From NCBI GenBank assembly GCA_951804985.1, contig OX638133.1:4050501-4114500 (forward strand): a stretch of DNA of 64,000 nt, in the 5' to 3' direction. Below, one piece after another: positions 22,253 to 33,711 of the stretch. The translations under genes were made by a program, and so were the position numbers. Source of the stretch: Dryomyza anilis (Eukaryota > Arthropoda > Insecta > Diptera > Dryomyzidae). Each line of letters starts with the position of its first letter. Within the stretch, counting starts at the first letter, position 1. The notes under the pieces were generated by a model that was not told the DNA's origin, did no database searches, and saw nothing but the letters and a program-made list of their open reading frames with translations.

Positions 22253-23278
22253 TCAGAAATAAAGAAATAGAGAAATAAAGAAATAAAGAAATAAAGAAAT
22301 AAAGAAATAAAGAAATAAAGAAATAAAGAAATAAAGAAATAAAGAAATAAAGAAATAAAGAAATAAAGAAATAAAGAAATAAAGAAATAAAGAAATAAAG
22401 AAATAAAGAAATAAAGAAATAAAGAAATAAAGAAATAAAGAAATAAAGAAATAAAGAAATAAAGAAATAAAGAAATAAAGAAATAAAGAAATAAAGAAAT
22501 AAAGAAATAAAGATATAAAGAAATAAAGAAATAAAGAAATAAAGAAATAAAGAAATAAAGAAATAAAGAAATAAAGAAATAAAGAAATAAAGAAATAAAG
22601 AAATAAAGAAATAAAGAAATAAAGAAATAAAGAAATAAAGAAATAAAGAAATAAAGAAATAAAGAAATAAAGAAATAAAGAAATAAAGAAATAAAGAAAT
22701 AAAGAAATAAAGAAATAAAGAAATAAAGAAATAAAGAAATAAAGAAATAAAGAAATAAAGAAATAAAGAAATAAAGAAATAAAGAAATAAAGAAATAAAG
22801 AAATAAAGAAATAAAGAAATAAAGAAATAAAGAAATAAAGAAATAAAGAAATAAAGAAATAAAGAAATAAAGAAATAAAGAAATAAAGAAATAAAGAAAT
22901 AAAGAAATAAAGAAATAAAGAAATAAAGAAATAAAGAAATAAAGAAATAAAGAAATAAAGAAATAAAGAAATAAAGAAATAAAGAAATAAAGAAATAAAG
23001 AAATAAAGAAATAAAGAATACAAGAAATAAAAAAATAAAGAAATAAAGAAATAAAGAAATAAAGAAATAAAGAAATAAAGAAATAAAGAAATAAAGAAAT
23101 AAAGAAATAAAGAAATAAAGAAATAAAGAAATAGAGAAATAAAGAAATAAAGAAATAAAGAAATAAAGAAATAAAGAAATAAAGAAATAAAGAAATGAAG
23201 AAATAAAGAAATAAAGAAATAAAGAAATAAAGAAATAAAGAAATAAAGAAATAAAGAAATAAAGAAATAAAGAAATAA
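22253..23278. repeat. 8-bp tandem array (aaagaaat)n, about 128 copies
   Basis: A nearly uninterrupted octamer repeat over about 1.03 kb. Only a few variant units are visible (about 22268, 22511, 23018-23034, 23131 and 23197). Eight is not a multiple of three, so the minus strand reads as an LFLYFFIS cycle, giving false ORFs of 364 and 256 codons. The homogeneity implies recent expansion or ongoing homogenisation. Confidence 0.97.
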
Positions 23279-24473
23279 TGCTCATTTTACTAAAAGCTCC
23301 AAATTCCATGAATGCTTTTGAAAGTTTAAAAAATTATTACCTTTATAAAGCTCTATAATACTCTATAAACTTGAGCAAAAATTAGACTTTACAAATTTAA
23401 CAAGAAAAATATTATTTTAAATTATTTAATACATTCAACCAAATATTTTTAGAAATTATGGAAAAACTAAAATTTGAATAAATAAAAAATTGTATGCATA
23501 CAAAATGTTTTAAATTTATCATGTATCTGTTCAATATATAAACCACCCAAAAGGGCAATAAGGAATAACAATGTTAATGTAATTCCTTAACCCATTCGCC
23601 ATGTTGCCCATTATCATAATAATATTAGTTGTTGGCAACGACAAATAGAGGTTAATTAGTTGCCACAAATGCACACCACAAATGCCAACAAATCGAATTG
23701 ACAGCAAACACTTGGTCGCGGATTAACACGGCAAATACGTCGCATCGTCTCGTGCCGTGCGTCGAGTGTTTGCTTAAATTAGATACAAGAGCAATAAACA
23801 CATTTTGAAACAAACTCTCTCACAGTCCCATTCACAATCAGACAGACAGACGTGTTGACATTTCCACACTTTATAAACGCGTCACAATCCTTAAAGTTCT
23901 CGCCTTGTCTGGGCTTTGCTTCGAAGCGACAACTATCAAGGCAAAGCAACGCAACCCAACAGCAGCGCCAACTGTCCACCGCCGGTCAAGTGCATGTCTG
24001 TGATCAATCGTTAATTGATGCTTAAAACGAGATGTTCTCGAGTGACAAGAGCTAAATCCGTTTTGAGCACTTGTCTCATCTCAGATGAGACCATCCGACC
24101 CAGTGGAAAATGGTCGAGGTGTCACTTTGGTGCACGAGTTATCGGGTATAGCACAGTATTTTCCAAGTTTTATATCGACGACGATACCGTAATAGGACTC
24201 AACTAAAAATTTAACTCAATCTATCATACTTAAGTTTAGTACACATTTTAAAAAAGAATAAATTTTTAAAATGCATTCATTTTTCGGTATATAAGTATTT
24301 GAAATTATAGTGTCACCGACAACGAAAATATGAAATATATAACATTTCTGTTTGTGGTGTGCTTTACAGCATCCATTCTTCCGTGTCTTGAACTCCGATA
24401 ACATGAATTTTTTTAATAACTTCGATAAAAAAAAAAACTTCGCTTTCGTCGCTTTACAATTTCTTTGACAAGA
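23279..24473. other. Unique non-coding stretch
   Basis: After a short AAAAGCT-type tail (to about 23370) the sequence is unique, with a GC-richer part at about 23700-24190 containing cgtcgcatcgtctcgtgccg and several short palindromes such as catctcagatgag. A minus-strand ORF of 66 codons (23779-23979) has ten cysteines and a hydrophobic start but no supporting context. No gene is called. Confidence 0.3.
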
Positions 24474-24910
24474 TATCGTCACTATAATGCCAAAGAGGCA
24501 AATGTGTATTTTTGATATTCTTGATTTTTAACATTTTAATGAGGTTTTCCTCAAGTATACTGTGCCAAAATGGTGTGTGCTTTTGTTGTATATTTCCAGC
24601 TACAAAAGACAAAACCAAATCCGAAAAATTGAAATATTGTCATGCCAAAAGGGCGAATCGTTTCATTTTATTTATATAACTTTTTATTGGTATAAGATAA
24701 AATAGAGGTGTAAAAACAATTATTGTTTGTTTTTCAAGCCACCTATCGATTGACATAATTATTTTGAAATATTTTTTTTAATTTTTATTACTCTCAATAA
24801 AAAATATTAACAAATTACTTTTAAATAATGATGCCAATCAAAAGATGCATTAAAAACAAAGAATTAATTTCTTTACACCACTATTTTATCTTTCAGCAAT
24901 AAAGAGTTGT
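24474..24910. mobile_element. Foldback family ATCGTCACT, copy 3 (truncated)
   Basis: It starts tatcgtcactataatgcc and contains the family segments ctcaagtatactgtgcc, catgccaaaagggcgaat and one diverged hairpin module (cacctatcgattgacat). The right terminus is missing. Confidence 0.6.
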
Positions 24911-25749
24911 AATTTGTAAGCCACAAATATACTTTAAACATATTTTACTCTGAGTACGTAAAAAAAGGATGATAATATATAAAATGAACCTTCAGAATAT
25001 TTAACACAATATGCTGAATTATCTATTTTAATTAGAGGCTGAATTTTTCCTACACTTCAATAAGTGTGTAATAAACACAAAAACATATATAAAACATATT
25101 ATCATTGTCATACAAATGGCCATCAAGTGTTTCGAAATGTCAGCATTGCGTGGCAAAAACTGTCTAAAAGTATTTGTTAAACTGAGCCATACAAATAACC
25201 CAAAAACCACCCAAACACACGACAGACACCCACAAAAAAGGGCCACAGGAGTCAAAAATGGAGACAAACATTGTTATCATTGCGCAGCAGCATCCCTGTC
25301 AGCAGCAGCAGCAGTAACAGCAACAACAATAACAATAACACATATTGCTCATACGTACTTACAATAGCAACAACAACAGCAGCAACATTTTGAGCAGCAA
25401 CATCATAATATTTATACAAATAGGTTACAGCTAAGCGACAACCACAACAATAAGGATCAAAATGCAGCAACTTTTATGAGGCAAAAGCACAGGGCACACA
25501 GCGAGAAATAAGTACTTATCTATGAATAATTAATATGTATTAGGCAAATGTAATATTTAAATTATTTATTTAGCTTGAATTTTCTGCATTATTTAGAAAT
25601 AGAAAGAGGTATAAATTGTAAATGCGAGGCATTTCAATTTTAATTTAGAAATTTTTGGAATTTTTATGGAAAAATATGAATTTTACACGGAAATTTAAAT
25701 TTGTAAATAAAAAGGGAATTTATAGTGAAAAATTAATAAGATTTTTTTA
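24911..25749. other. Unique non-coding stretch with CAG/CAA repeats
   Basis: At about 25285-25480 there are opa-like runs (cagcagcagcagtaac, caacaacagcagcaac) typical of fly non-coding DNA. From about 25650 the sequence degenerates into an early form of the 19-bp repeat that follows. Overlapping ORFs on both strands reflect the CAG runs. Confidence 0.4.
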
Positions 25750-26838
25750 AAAATTGAATTTTTAGTGCAAAATTGAATTTTTAGTGAAAAATTGAATTTT
25801 TATAGAAAAATTGAATTTTTAGTGAAAAATTGAATTTTTAGTGAAAAATTGAATTTTTAGTGATAAATTGAATTTTTAGTGAAAAATTGAATTTTTGGTG
25901 AAAAATTGAATGTTTAGTGAAAAAATTGAATTTTTAGTTAAAAATTGAATTTTTAGTGAAAAATTGAATTTTTAGTGAAAATTGAATTTTTAGTGAAAAT
26001 TGAATTTTTAGTGAAAATTGAATTTTTAGTGAAAAATTTAATTTTTAGTGAAAAATTTAATTTTTAGTGAAAAATTGAATTTTTAGTGAAAAATTTAATT
26101 TTTAATGAAAAATTTAATTTTTAGTGAAAAATTGAATTTTAAGTGAAAATTGAATTTTTAGTGAAAAAATGAATTTTCAGTGAAAAAATGAATTTTCAGT
26201 GAAAAATTGAATTTTTAGTGAAAATTTGATTTTTTAGTGAAAAAATGAATTTTCAGTGAAAAAATGAAAAATTGAATTTTTAGTGAAAAATTGACTTTTT
26301 AGTGAAAATTTGAATTTTTAGTGAAAATTTTAAATTTTAGTGAAAAATTGAATTTTTAGTGAAAATTTGAAATTTTAGTGAAAAATTGAATTTTTAGTGA
26401 AAATTTGAAATTTTAGTGAAAATTGAATTTTTAGTGAAAAACTTAATTTTTAGTGAAAAATTGAATTTTTAGTGAAAATTTGAATTTTTAGTGAAAATTT
26501 GAATTTTTAGTGAAAATTTGAATTTTTAGTGAAAATTTTAATTTTTAGTGAAAATTTGAATTTTAAGTGAAAATTTGAATTTTTAGTGAAAATTTGAATT
26601 TTTAGTGAAAATTTGAATTTTTAATGAGAAATTTTATTTTGGTGAAAAATTGAATTTTTAGTGAAAATTTGAAATTTTAGTGAAAATTTGAATTTTTAAT
26701 GAGAAATTTAATTTTTGGTGAAAAATTGAATTTTTAGTGAAAATTTGAATTTTAGTGAAAAAATGGATTTTCAGTGAAAAATTGAATTTTTAGTGAAATT
26801 TGAATTTTTAGTGAAAAAATGAATTTTTAGTGTAAATT
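25750..26838 (+). repeat. 19-bp minisatellite, array 1 (about 57 units)
   Basis: The consensus unit on + is gaatttttagtgaaaaatt. Units vary between 17 and 20 bp, with sub-variants such as tgaattttcagtgaaaaa, so this array is clearly more diverged than array 2. The reverse complement, aatttttcactaaaaattc, differs from the array 2 unit at a single base. The unit is almost palindromic. Confidence 0.95.
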
Positions 26839-27786
26839 GAAGTAATAATTGTTAAAATTAATTAACAATTATTACTTGCCATGTACAGAAAAGGGATCTA
26901 TATGTGGGCGTAAGGTTTCTAATAAGTTGCAGTGTTTAGAGCAACAAAAATACGTGCTACTGTTGTTGCTTGTGTTGACAGCAGCATTGGCACTTCCTGC
27001 GCATCCAGCAACATCATAAGTATCACACTTGATGAGGCAAATTTGTAGAGGCTTCTTGCAGGATGCTACAGATGAACATGTCTAGTAGGTACTTCGTGTT
27101 GTAGCCTTCTGTTGTCGTCTGCTGAAATTTTTGCCCAAGCTGCAGAATTAAAGCCATAATCGAGGCGTATTTATTTTGGTCATGCAAAATAATTGCTGCT
27201 CAAATTGCCCGACAGACAGACAACACAAAGTTTAAAGTTTTTACGAGCAGCCGCAGCAGCAGCAACTCCTTCGAGCTTTTAAGCTCTTCATGGCTGTTGC
27301 TTCATGTATTCGCAATTAGCCATGTTTCCACATAATTTGGTTGCACACAATATTCATCGACTTAAATCACCTCATTGCACACACACTCGTAAAATGCTCG
27401 AGAGTCTGATCACACAAACACTACCCCAGAATACCGACTGTGCCATGGACCCAATTAGGTTAATTTAGCTCATCCACATTTAACAGACTCCGCTTCACTC
27501 TATGACACACACTAAAAATCAGTCACAAAAATAAAGCACCACAAAAAAATTAAGGGGGACGACGACAAGAATGTCGACGACAACATGCCACGAAGTCAGT
27601 GAGCCAGTTAGTCAGGCATTCGACTGGCGCAGCCACTTCGCTGACCATTAAATCAAGCGAAGCTCACAAGAAAATGACAAACGTGGGGCATCAAAAAAGG
27701 GTTTAAATGGTGGCAACGCTACATAGATGATGATGTTGATGGTGAAAAGGACTATAATGTTGCTGCTGCTGCTGTTGGCGTGGTGA
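26839..27786. other. Unique non-coding stretch
   Basis: GC-moderate sequence with CAG/GTT runs (agcagccgcagcagcagc near 27250; gttgctgctgctgctg near 27760) and no long frame on either strand. It looks like intronic or regulatory DNA. No RNA gene recognised. Confidence 0.35.
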
Positions 27787-28217
27787 CACGCAAAGAAATA
27801 TTATGGTTGTGACATGATTTCGACAACTATATTTTGCTCTCTACAATCATAAATTGTAGTCGCAATCATAATATAGAAATTTCTTTTTTTTATAGTAGAT
27901 ATAATATTAGAAAATGATTGTCTGTCTGAAAAATCTGGTTGCCTGAAAGAAAAGTCACTGAAAACCATAATATGGTTGTGCGAAATAATAATATGTTCAG
28001 TGAGAACTATATTATGTTTATCTGAGTTGTGATATAGTCTTACTGCGGACCATAGTACGGTTGTGTGAAAACGTAATTTGGTCACGGATTCATAATATAT
28101 CACTGAGAATTATGCTAAACATATAATATGTTTGCCTACAACCATAAACCGAATAATATGATGTATGATGCCTTTCAAAAATGTATGAGCACCACAACCA
28201 TAATTTTTCTCTGCGTG
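27787..28217. mobile_element. TIR element with ATGGTTGTG ends, copy 1
   Basis: The left end cacgcaaagaaatattatgg and the right end in reverse, cacgcagagaaaaattatgg, both continue to ttgtg. Internal direct and inverted copies of ccatagtacggttgtg-type sequence occur. No transposase frame. A second, larger copy at 37332-38890 carries a hAT insertion. Confidence 0.6.
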
Positions 28218-28973
28218 AAATGTGTTAGAGTCTTTGACGAGGACTTTGGCGGCAGCGCAATGGAGCCAGGACAATACTGTCGAGTTGCAAATGAGCATCA
28301 GTCACATTCGGCAGCCACTCAGTTCTTGTTTCAGTTGTTTTTGTTGTTGTTGGCGACATGTCACTGACAGGCCACTGCCTCGAGAGTGACTGATAGCGAG
28401 AACCGACCTCCAACAGCAGCAACAGCAGCAATTGCAAAGGACGATCGTATCAAGTTTTTGTTGCCGACATCAATTTGTATGAGTTCTGCTTAAAAGTGAT
28501 GCCGGAAACGGCCATGACTAATAGACCGGATGTCGTTTTGGGCAACATGCAAAAGCAACATAATTCAAGTCAATTTAGATAATTTTGTTGTTTTTGTAAT
28601 GATTGTTGTTGTTGTAAATTGCTGCAAATTGTTGTGGCGTATATTGTGCAAATGTGAGATAGTCACATATAATACACAAGTTGTCTAAACAGAAATTTAT
28701 GTCTGTCTGTATGTGTGTGTGTCTAAAGGATACAATTAATTAACAGCTTTAAATAGAACTAATTTTGATTTCAGAAATTCAAAACATTAAACAGTTGAAT
28801 CGTCTTAATTAATACGCATTAGTAATGGAGAAAAGTGCTGATGAATTGACGGAGAAGTTGGAGGTACTTTGTATTTAGAGAAGAATGAGAAAATTTGCAG
28901 AAAGTAATGGGGAGAATAAAGAAAAAGAATGCAACAAAGAATAACTAAGAAAAAAATAAGGAAAATACTCAGA
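28218..28973. other. Unique non-coding stretch
   Basis: It contains several short, weak frames, including a 27-codon one from 28499 (MPETAMTNRP start), and (gtt)n/(gtgt) runs at about 28595 and 28705. Nothing can be called a gene. Confidence 0.3.
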
Positions 28974-29356
28974 AATGGACTATGAAATGGACTATGGAAT
29001 GGATTATGGAATGGACCATGGAATGGACTATGGAATGGACTATGGAATGGACTATGGAATGGACTAAGGAATGGACTATGGAATGGACTATGGAATGGAC
29101 TATGGAATTGACTATGAAATGGACTATGGAATGGACTATGGAATGGACTAAGGAATGGACTATGGAATGGACTATGGAATGGACTATGGAATTGACTATG
29201 AAATGGACTATGGAATGGACTATGGAATGGACTATGGAATGGACTGTGGAATGGACTATGAAATGGACTATGGAATTAACAATGGAATGGACTATGGAAT
29301 GGACTATGGAATGGACTATGGAATGGACTATGGAATGGACTATGGAATGGACTATG
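28974..29356 (+). repeat. 12-bp minisatellite (tatggaatggac)n, about 32 units
   Basis: The unit is well conserved, with mostly single-base variants (tatgaaatggac, taaggaatggac, aattgac). Because 12 is a multiple of 3, two frames stay open, giving MEWT and YGMD repeats of 128 and 74 codons; I regard these as artefacts. Flanking DNA is A-rich and unique. Confidence 0.96.
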
Positions 29357-30009
29357 AAAAAATACTGAAAACTGTCTAAAGAATATCCTCCAGACTAAAG
29401 ACTTAAGCATAGACTATTCGACTCAAGTGTAGAATAAAGAATCACCTAAAGCATATATAAAAGTAGACATTAATCAATAGGTTAAGGTATAGAAAATGAA
29501 AGGACTGCACATGAAAAATTGCGCATCACAAATTTCAAAACAAAAAAGACTCCAAAACGAGTGTATTGATTTTTATAATGACGATTTATATTATTTATTT
29601 AGATTCATTGTATATATTTATATATTTTTTCTTTAATTTCTTAAACACATATATTTTATTTTTTCTGGTACCCCACCATTAATAACATTTCGGTAGTTTA
29701 GAACACCTTCCGGGATGCTGCATTCCACTTTTTTCATAAATCTTCAATGTCATTGATGACCTACTCTGGTGCCTTCATTTTCATTTTGAGTAATGACGAA
29801 TACCTTTAAATTGACACGAGTTTTGGACTATTTGGTGGTTTTGTAATTGTTCACCCTAAAAAAACATGGAAATACGTTAATTAATAGTATTTCCATTTAA
29901 AAACAATTATTTATACTATTAAAATTGGTCAATAGGATGCGTACCTACCATTAGTTTGATAATATTCAAACTATTTACACAATATAATGTTCTATCAAAA
30001 TTTATATAA
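29357..30009. other. AT-rich non-coding stretch
   Basis: No gene or element recognised. Poly-A/T runs and AATAAT-type sequence occur throughout. Confidence 0.3.
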
Positions 30010-31517
30010 TGTACACAGAAAAAAAAATGTTCTTCGTATTAATGAATTCCGTTATTCAAACCATAATTCATTGTATTAAAGAGCAATTCATAATATTGAT
30101 CACTACAAACATCTATGTTATGAAATCATTATCAATTTGTTAAATGACTCAAAAAATCAATATATATGTACATTAGATTGACAATGACTTTGGATGAATA
30201 AAAAAAATCATCGAGTTTGATTTCGAAGGTCACCCCCCAGAAATGATCTATTGGATGAGAAAATCGATGTGAAGAATTTTTAGTGAAATCCGAATATGGG
30301 AAATGGCACCTCAATATAAGCGTTTACATACCTAAATCGACAATTTTAAAATTGTATTGAAATTATGTCTCTCAAATACATTAAACTAAAAAAGTGGGTA
30401 TGTCATCAGTGGGAAAATTTTATTAGCTTTTCAACAATCCATAAATAAAAAAGATCGGATAATAAATACAGAAGCAGTGATTATTTAAACAGGCATCTTT
30501 CGTTTTATTATTTTTATCAGTTGGTACGCCTGGCCCGAAACAAATTAATCTCAAAAGTAGATCCCCATCTCAATTTTTTCAGAATATGTTTTTAACATGC
30601 CTTGCGATTATTTTAAGATGAAATTAAATTATTTAAATTAATTATTAATTACTAAAAAAATAGTAAAAACTGCATCAAAAAATGCATTAATATCGCTATA
30701 TTTTAAAAAGTCTACAAAACTTTTTTAATTCATCCTAAAATAATCGCAAGGGATTTCAAAGACATATTCAAAATAAATTTAAGATGGGAATAAAACTTTT
30801 GAGTTTAGAGTATTTCATGCTAGGCGTGACTGATGAAAATAAAAAAACATAGGATGCCTGTTAAAAAAATCACTGCTTCTGTATTTTTTATCCGATTTGT
30901 TTTATTTATAGTTTGTCGAAAAGCTAATAAAATTTTCAACTAATGTCTTACCCACTTTTTTAGTTTAATCTGTTTAAGTGACATAATTTCAATACAATTT
31001 TAAAATTGTCGAAAATTGTCCCGGCGGGTCCATTTCCCATATTTTGATTCCGCTGAAAATTTTTCACATTGATTTTCTCATCCAATAGAGCATTTCAAGG
31101 GAATGACCTCCCCTCGATTCGAAATCAGGATTTTCCATTGTCAGTCTAATGTACATCATATAAAGAACGCTGTTCATAAAACCAAATTTAAATCGAAATA
31201 TATTTATTTCGTTGGAGTTTGTTTTGGATTTTTTTTTTTCATTTTTAAAAAATTATTAATTTTTTTTTTTTTTTTGAAAAATTCGAAATTACTATGAGAC
31301 TAATAATTTTATTTCGAAAGAAAACAAAATAACTTTTTTCATAATAAACTATATTAAACGATATTATTTAGATTATAAAAAAAATATATATCAGTCGAGC
31401 AGTTTAAATAACATAAAACCTTATAAGAAACATATGAATAAATCTGGTAGTTGGTGAAACAGTTCATAAATATTATGAATAAAATCATCATATTGTAGAA
31501 TTTTTTTCTGTGTACAC
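30010..31517. mobile_element. 1.5-kb palindromic (foldback) element
   Basis: The ends are tgtacacagaaaaaaa and its inverse. Two arms of roughly 600 bp face each other across a spacer at about 30640-30725. Matching blocks include gacaattttaaaattgt / acaattttaaaattgtc, cagaagcagtgattat / atcactgcttctgtat and cttgcgattattttaag / aaaataatcgcaag. The arms have diverged by substitutions and small indels. No transposase frame is evident; the 60- and 64-codon ORFs are incidental. A one-ended relative is at 17519-17640. Confidence 0.7.
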
Positions 31518-31830
31518 TTTTAATTACAATAATCTAGTTCTATAAATACTTATTGATACTTTTTATTAGTTTCATGGCATAGTTGAATAACAATTTATTA
31601 AAACAAAAATAGACATTAGTTAATTCTTTGTATAGTTTATTTTATTTAAATGTTGAAATAGAAATTCACACATATATAAAACGAGACTTCTTATTGCAAA
31701 CGATTATAATACTTTTAATATTCGTTTAAGTTTACAATAATTAATTGTAATACTTAAGTCTGCATTCTCGAGTCTATTGCTATTATAACTAGTATAGAAG
31801 TATTAGTTATATAGAAAGAATTTTAGTTTA
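31518..31830. other. AT-rich spacer
   Basis: No feature recognised between the palindromic element and the 65-bp duplication region. Confidence 0.3.
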
Positions 31831-32150
31831 TGGGCCATTCCACACCAAATCGACCAGCGGTTGGAACTCACCTTCTTCGATTTCAATGAAATTTGAATTC
31901 CATATTTTCACATCTTCACCCTTAAAGGTTGCTGAATCTTGTCGTGTAATCGGTTTCTCTGTGAAAAATCACGTTCGTGAATTATCGTGAAAACCGCACA
32001 AACGTGACCCATTTATCAAAAATATGACATATCACCTTGAAAAAGGGATCAAAAAAGGAACTTCCAGAGTTGCCAACCTGTCCTTATTTTCACATCTTAA
32101 CCCTTAAAGGTTGCTGAATCTTGTCGTGTAATCGGTTTCTCTGTGAAAAA
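31831..32150 (+). repeat. Unit with a near-identical 65-bp direct duplication
   Basis: The blocks 31904-31968 and 32086-32150 (attttcacatctt, then cccttaaaggttgctgaatc, then gtaatcggtttctctg) differ at one base and are offset by 182 bp. The block is preceded by gggccattccacaccaaatc, a less AT-rich sequence unlike its flanks. Function unknown; possibly two units of a dispersed repeat. Confidence 0.7.
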
Positions 32151-32943
32151 ACCACAAAATTGTATTAAAAAATATATATATATATATCTTTGTTCAGACT
32201 TCTCTGCCCATGTATATTTCTATGTTGTGCTGAATACTCGCGGAAAAAAAGTTACAAAGAATGGGCCAAAAATCACTTTTGAATGGTTGTTCATATTTCA
32301 ATATCATTCATCAATATAATTAAAGAAATAGTATTTATACCGTTATATTCAATAATAAAAATAAAATTATTAATTTAATGAATTTTTCAAATACTGTCAA
32401 ATTCATTAGAAAACGTTTGAATTAATATTAAAAACGATTAATACATGAACCATAAAATCAGTATGTACTAAATGTACACTTAAGAGTCATGTCACTGTAG
32501 TGATGGGAGACTAGGTCCTTTCAAAATAATGTGGACCCTTTATTTTCACACCAGCATGGCAGTAATCTATTTTCCTAGCATTCTGTTTACACATTTACAT
32601 ATATCAGAGTTTATGATGATCGTTGTGATGAAAATCTTGCTTCTTTAAAATAACTCAAAAAAATTGACTAGAAAATTTCGATTGCTTCTTGGTCCTCAAT
32701 GTTTGATCCATATTTCTTCATGAATCTGTAGTTTAAAATTCCTGACCAGTAAAGAAGTATATTTCTTCGTCTTACTTGAATTTTTCAACCAACCAGTTTG
32801 TAATTTTTTTTTTTGGAACGTTCTTTTTCCCCTAAACCATATTTCTACCCGAAATTTTTATAAACCTCAACGTCTCCAACTACATCACTTGATTCTACGA
32901 ATAAAGGACTCCATTTGTATGGCCACTTTTCTGTCTGAAATGT
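32151..32943. other. AT-rich non-coding stretch
   Basis: A short (ta)n lies at about 32169-32187. No gene recognised. Confidence 0.3.
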
Positions 32944-33711
32944 TACACAGAAAAAATAATCGACGTAAATACAGCAATCAAAATAAATTGTACATCATTC
33001 ATTGGTCTAGCAATGACATTTCTGCATTTTTATGTATTGAGCAAACACATTCGCTAAAAATGTTATTTGCGTCCAAAAATATACCAATAAATGATTTTGC
33101 GTAAGTAGCAAATTATTTAATTGGTATGGTCGACGTTTTAAAAGCATTTTTGTATTTTCACAGTATTCTTATAATTCTTTTTTTAGTTTATTAAATAAGA
33201 ATAATATAAATTCTTGTGAAAGTATATAACAAATATACTTTTCTGAAGATGAAGCATAATTAAATATGCAATTATTGTCATCATCATCATTTTCAACGAC
33301 ACCAATAGAGTATGATCAAACTCTATAAGCGTTTCTTTCGACATGAACCAAATGTGAACTGATATGCGCGTCAACCGCCAACTATAAATTCTAATTCTAA
33401 GCGAATTCCATCAATTTCACGAATTCCACAAAATTCGCCAGCGCTGTAAGCGAGTACACGAACACACACCACGCACTGTTACAGCGACCACGCACTGTTA
33501 CAGCGACCACTCACTGCTATAGCGACCACGCATTGCTATAACATCAACGCGGCATGCGAATACACATGGCTGTTGCCAGCAAATGCGATTGCTAACATGA
33601 AGAATGTGTACGCTGATACAATTAATAATTTAGTCGGCGCAGTTTTAGCAATAATTTGATTGTGTTGATGTACCTTTTTGGCTATATTTACGAATATTTG
33701 TTTTCTGTGTA
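32944..33711. mobile_element. Possible small TIR element with TACACAGAAAA ends
   Basis: Left tacacagaaaa at 32944 and its inverse ttttctgtgta at 33701-33711 bound about 770 bp. The inverted match does not extend clearly further, so this may be coincidence between two unrelated ends. It contains the 19-bp tandem repeat at 33468-33543. Confidence 0.3.
33468..33543 (+). repeat. Four 19-bp tandem units (accacgcactgttacagcg)
   Basis: Two perfect units are followed by two with two to four changes. They are locally GC-richer than the surroundings. Confidence 0.85.

Noticed and set aside
22215..23309. 364-codon minus-strand ORF
   Set aside because: Translation of the 8-bp aaagaaat array; the LFLYFFIS cycle is a direct consequence of the repeat.
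28982..29368. 128-codon MEWT-repeat ORF
   Set aside because: Pure 12-bp minisatellite; the period is divisible by three, so it stays open without selection.
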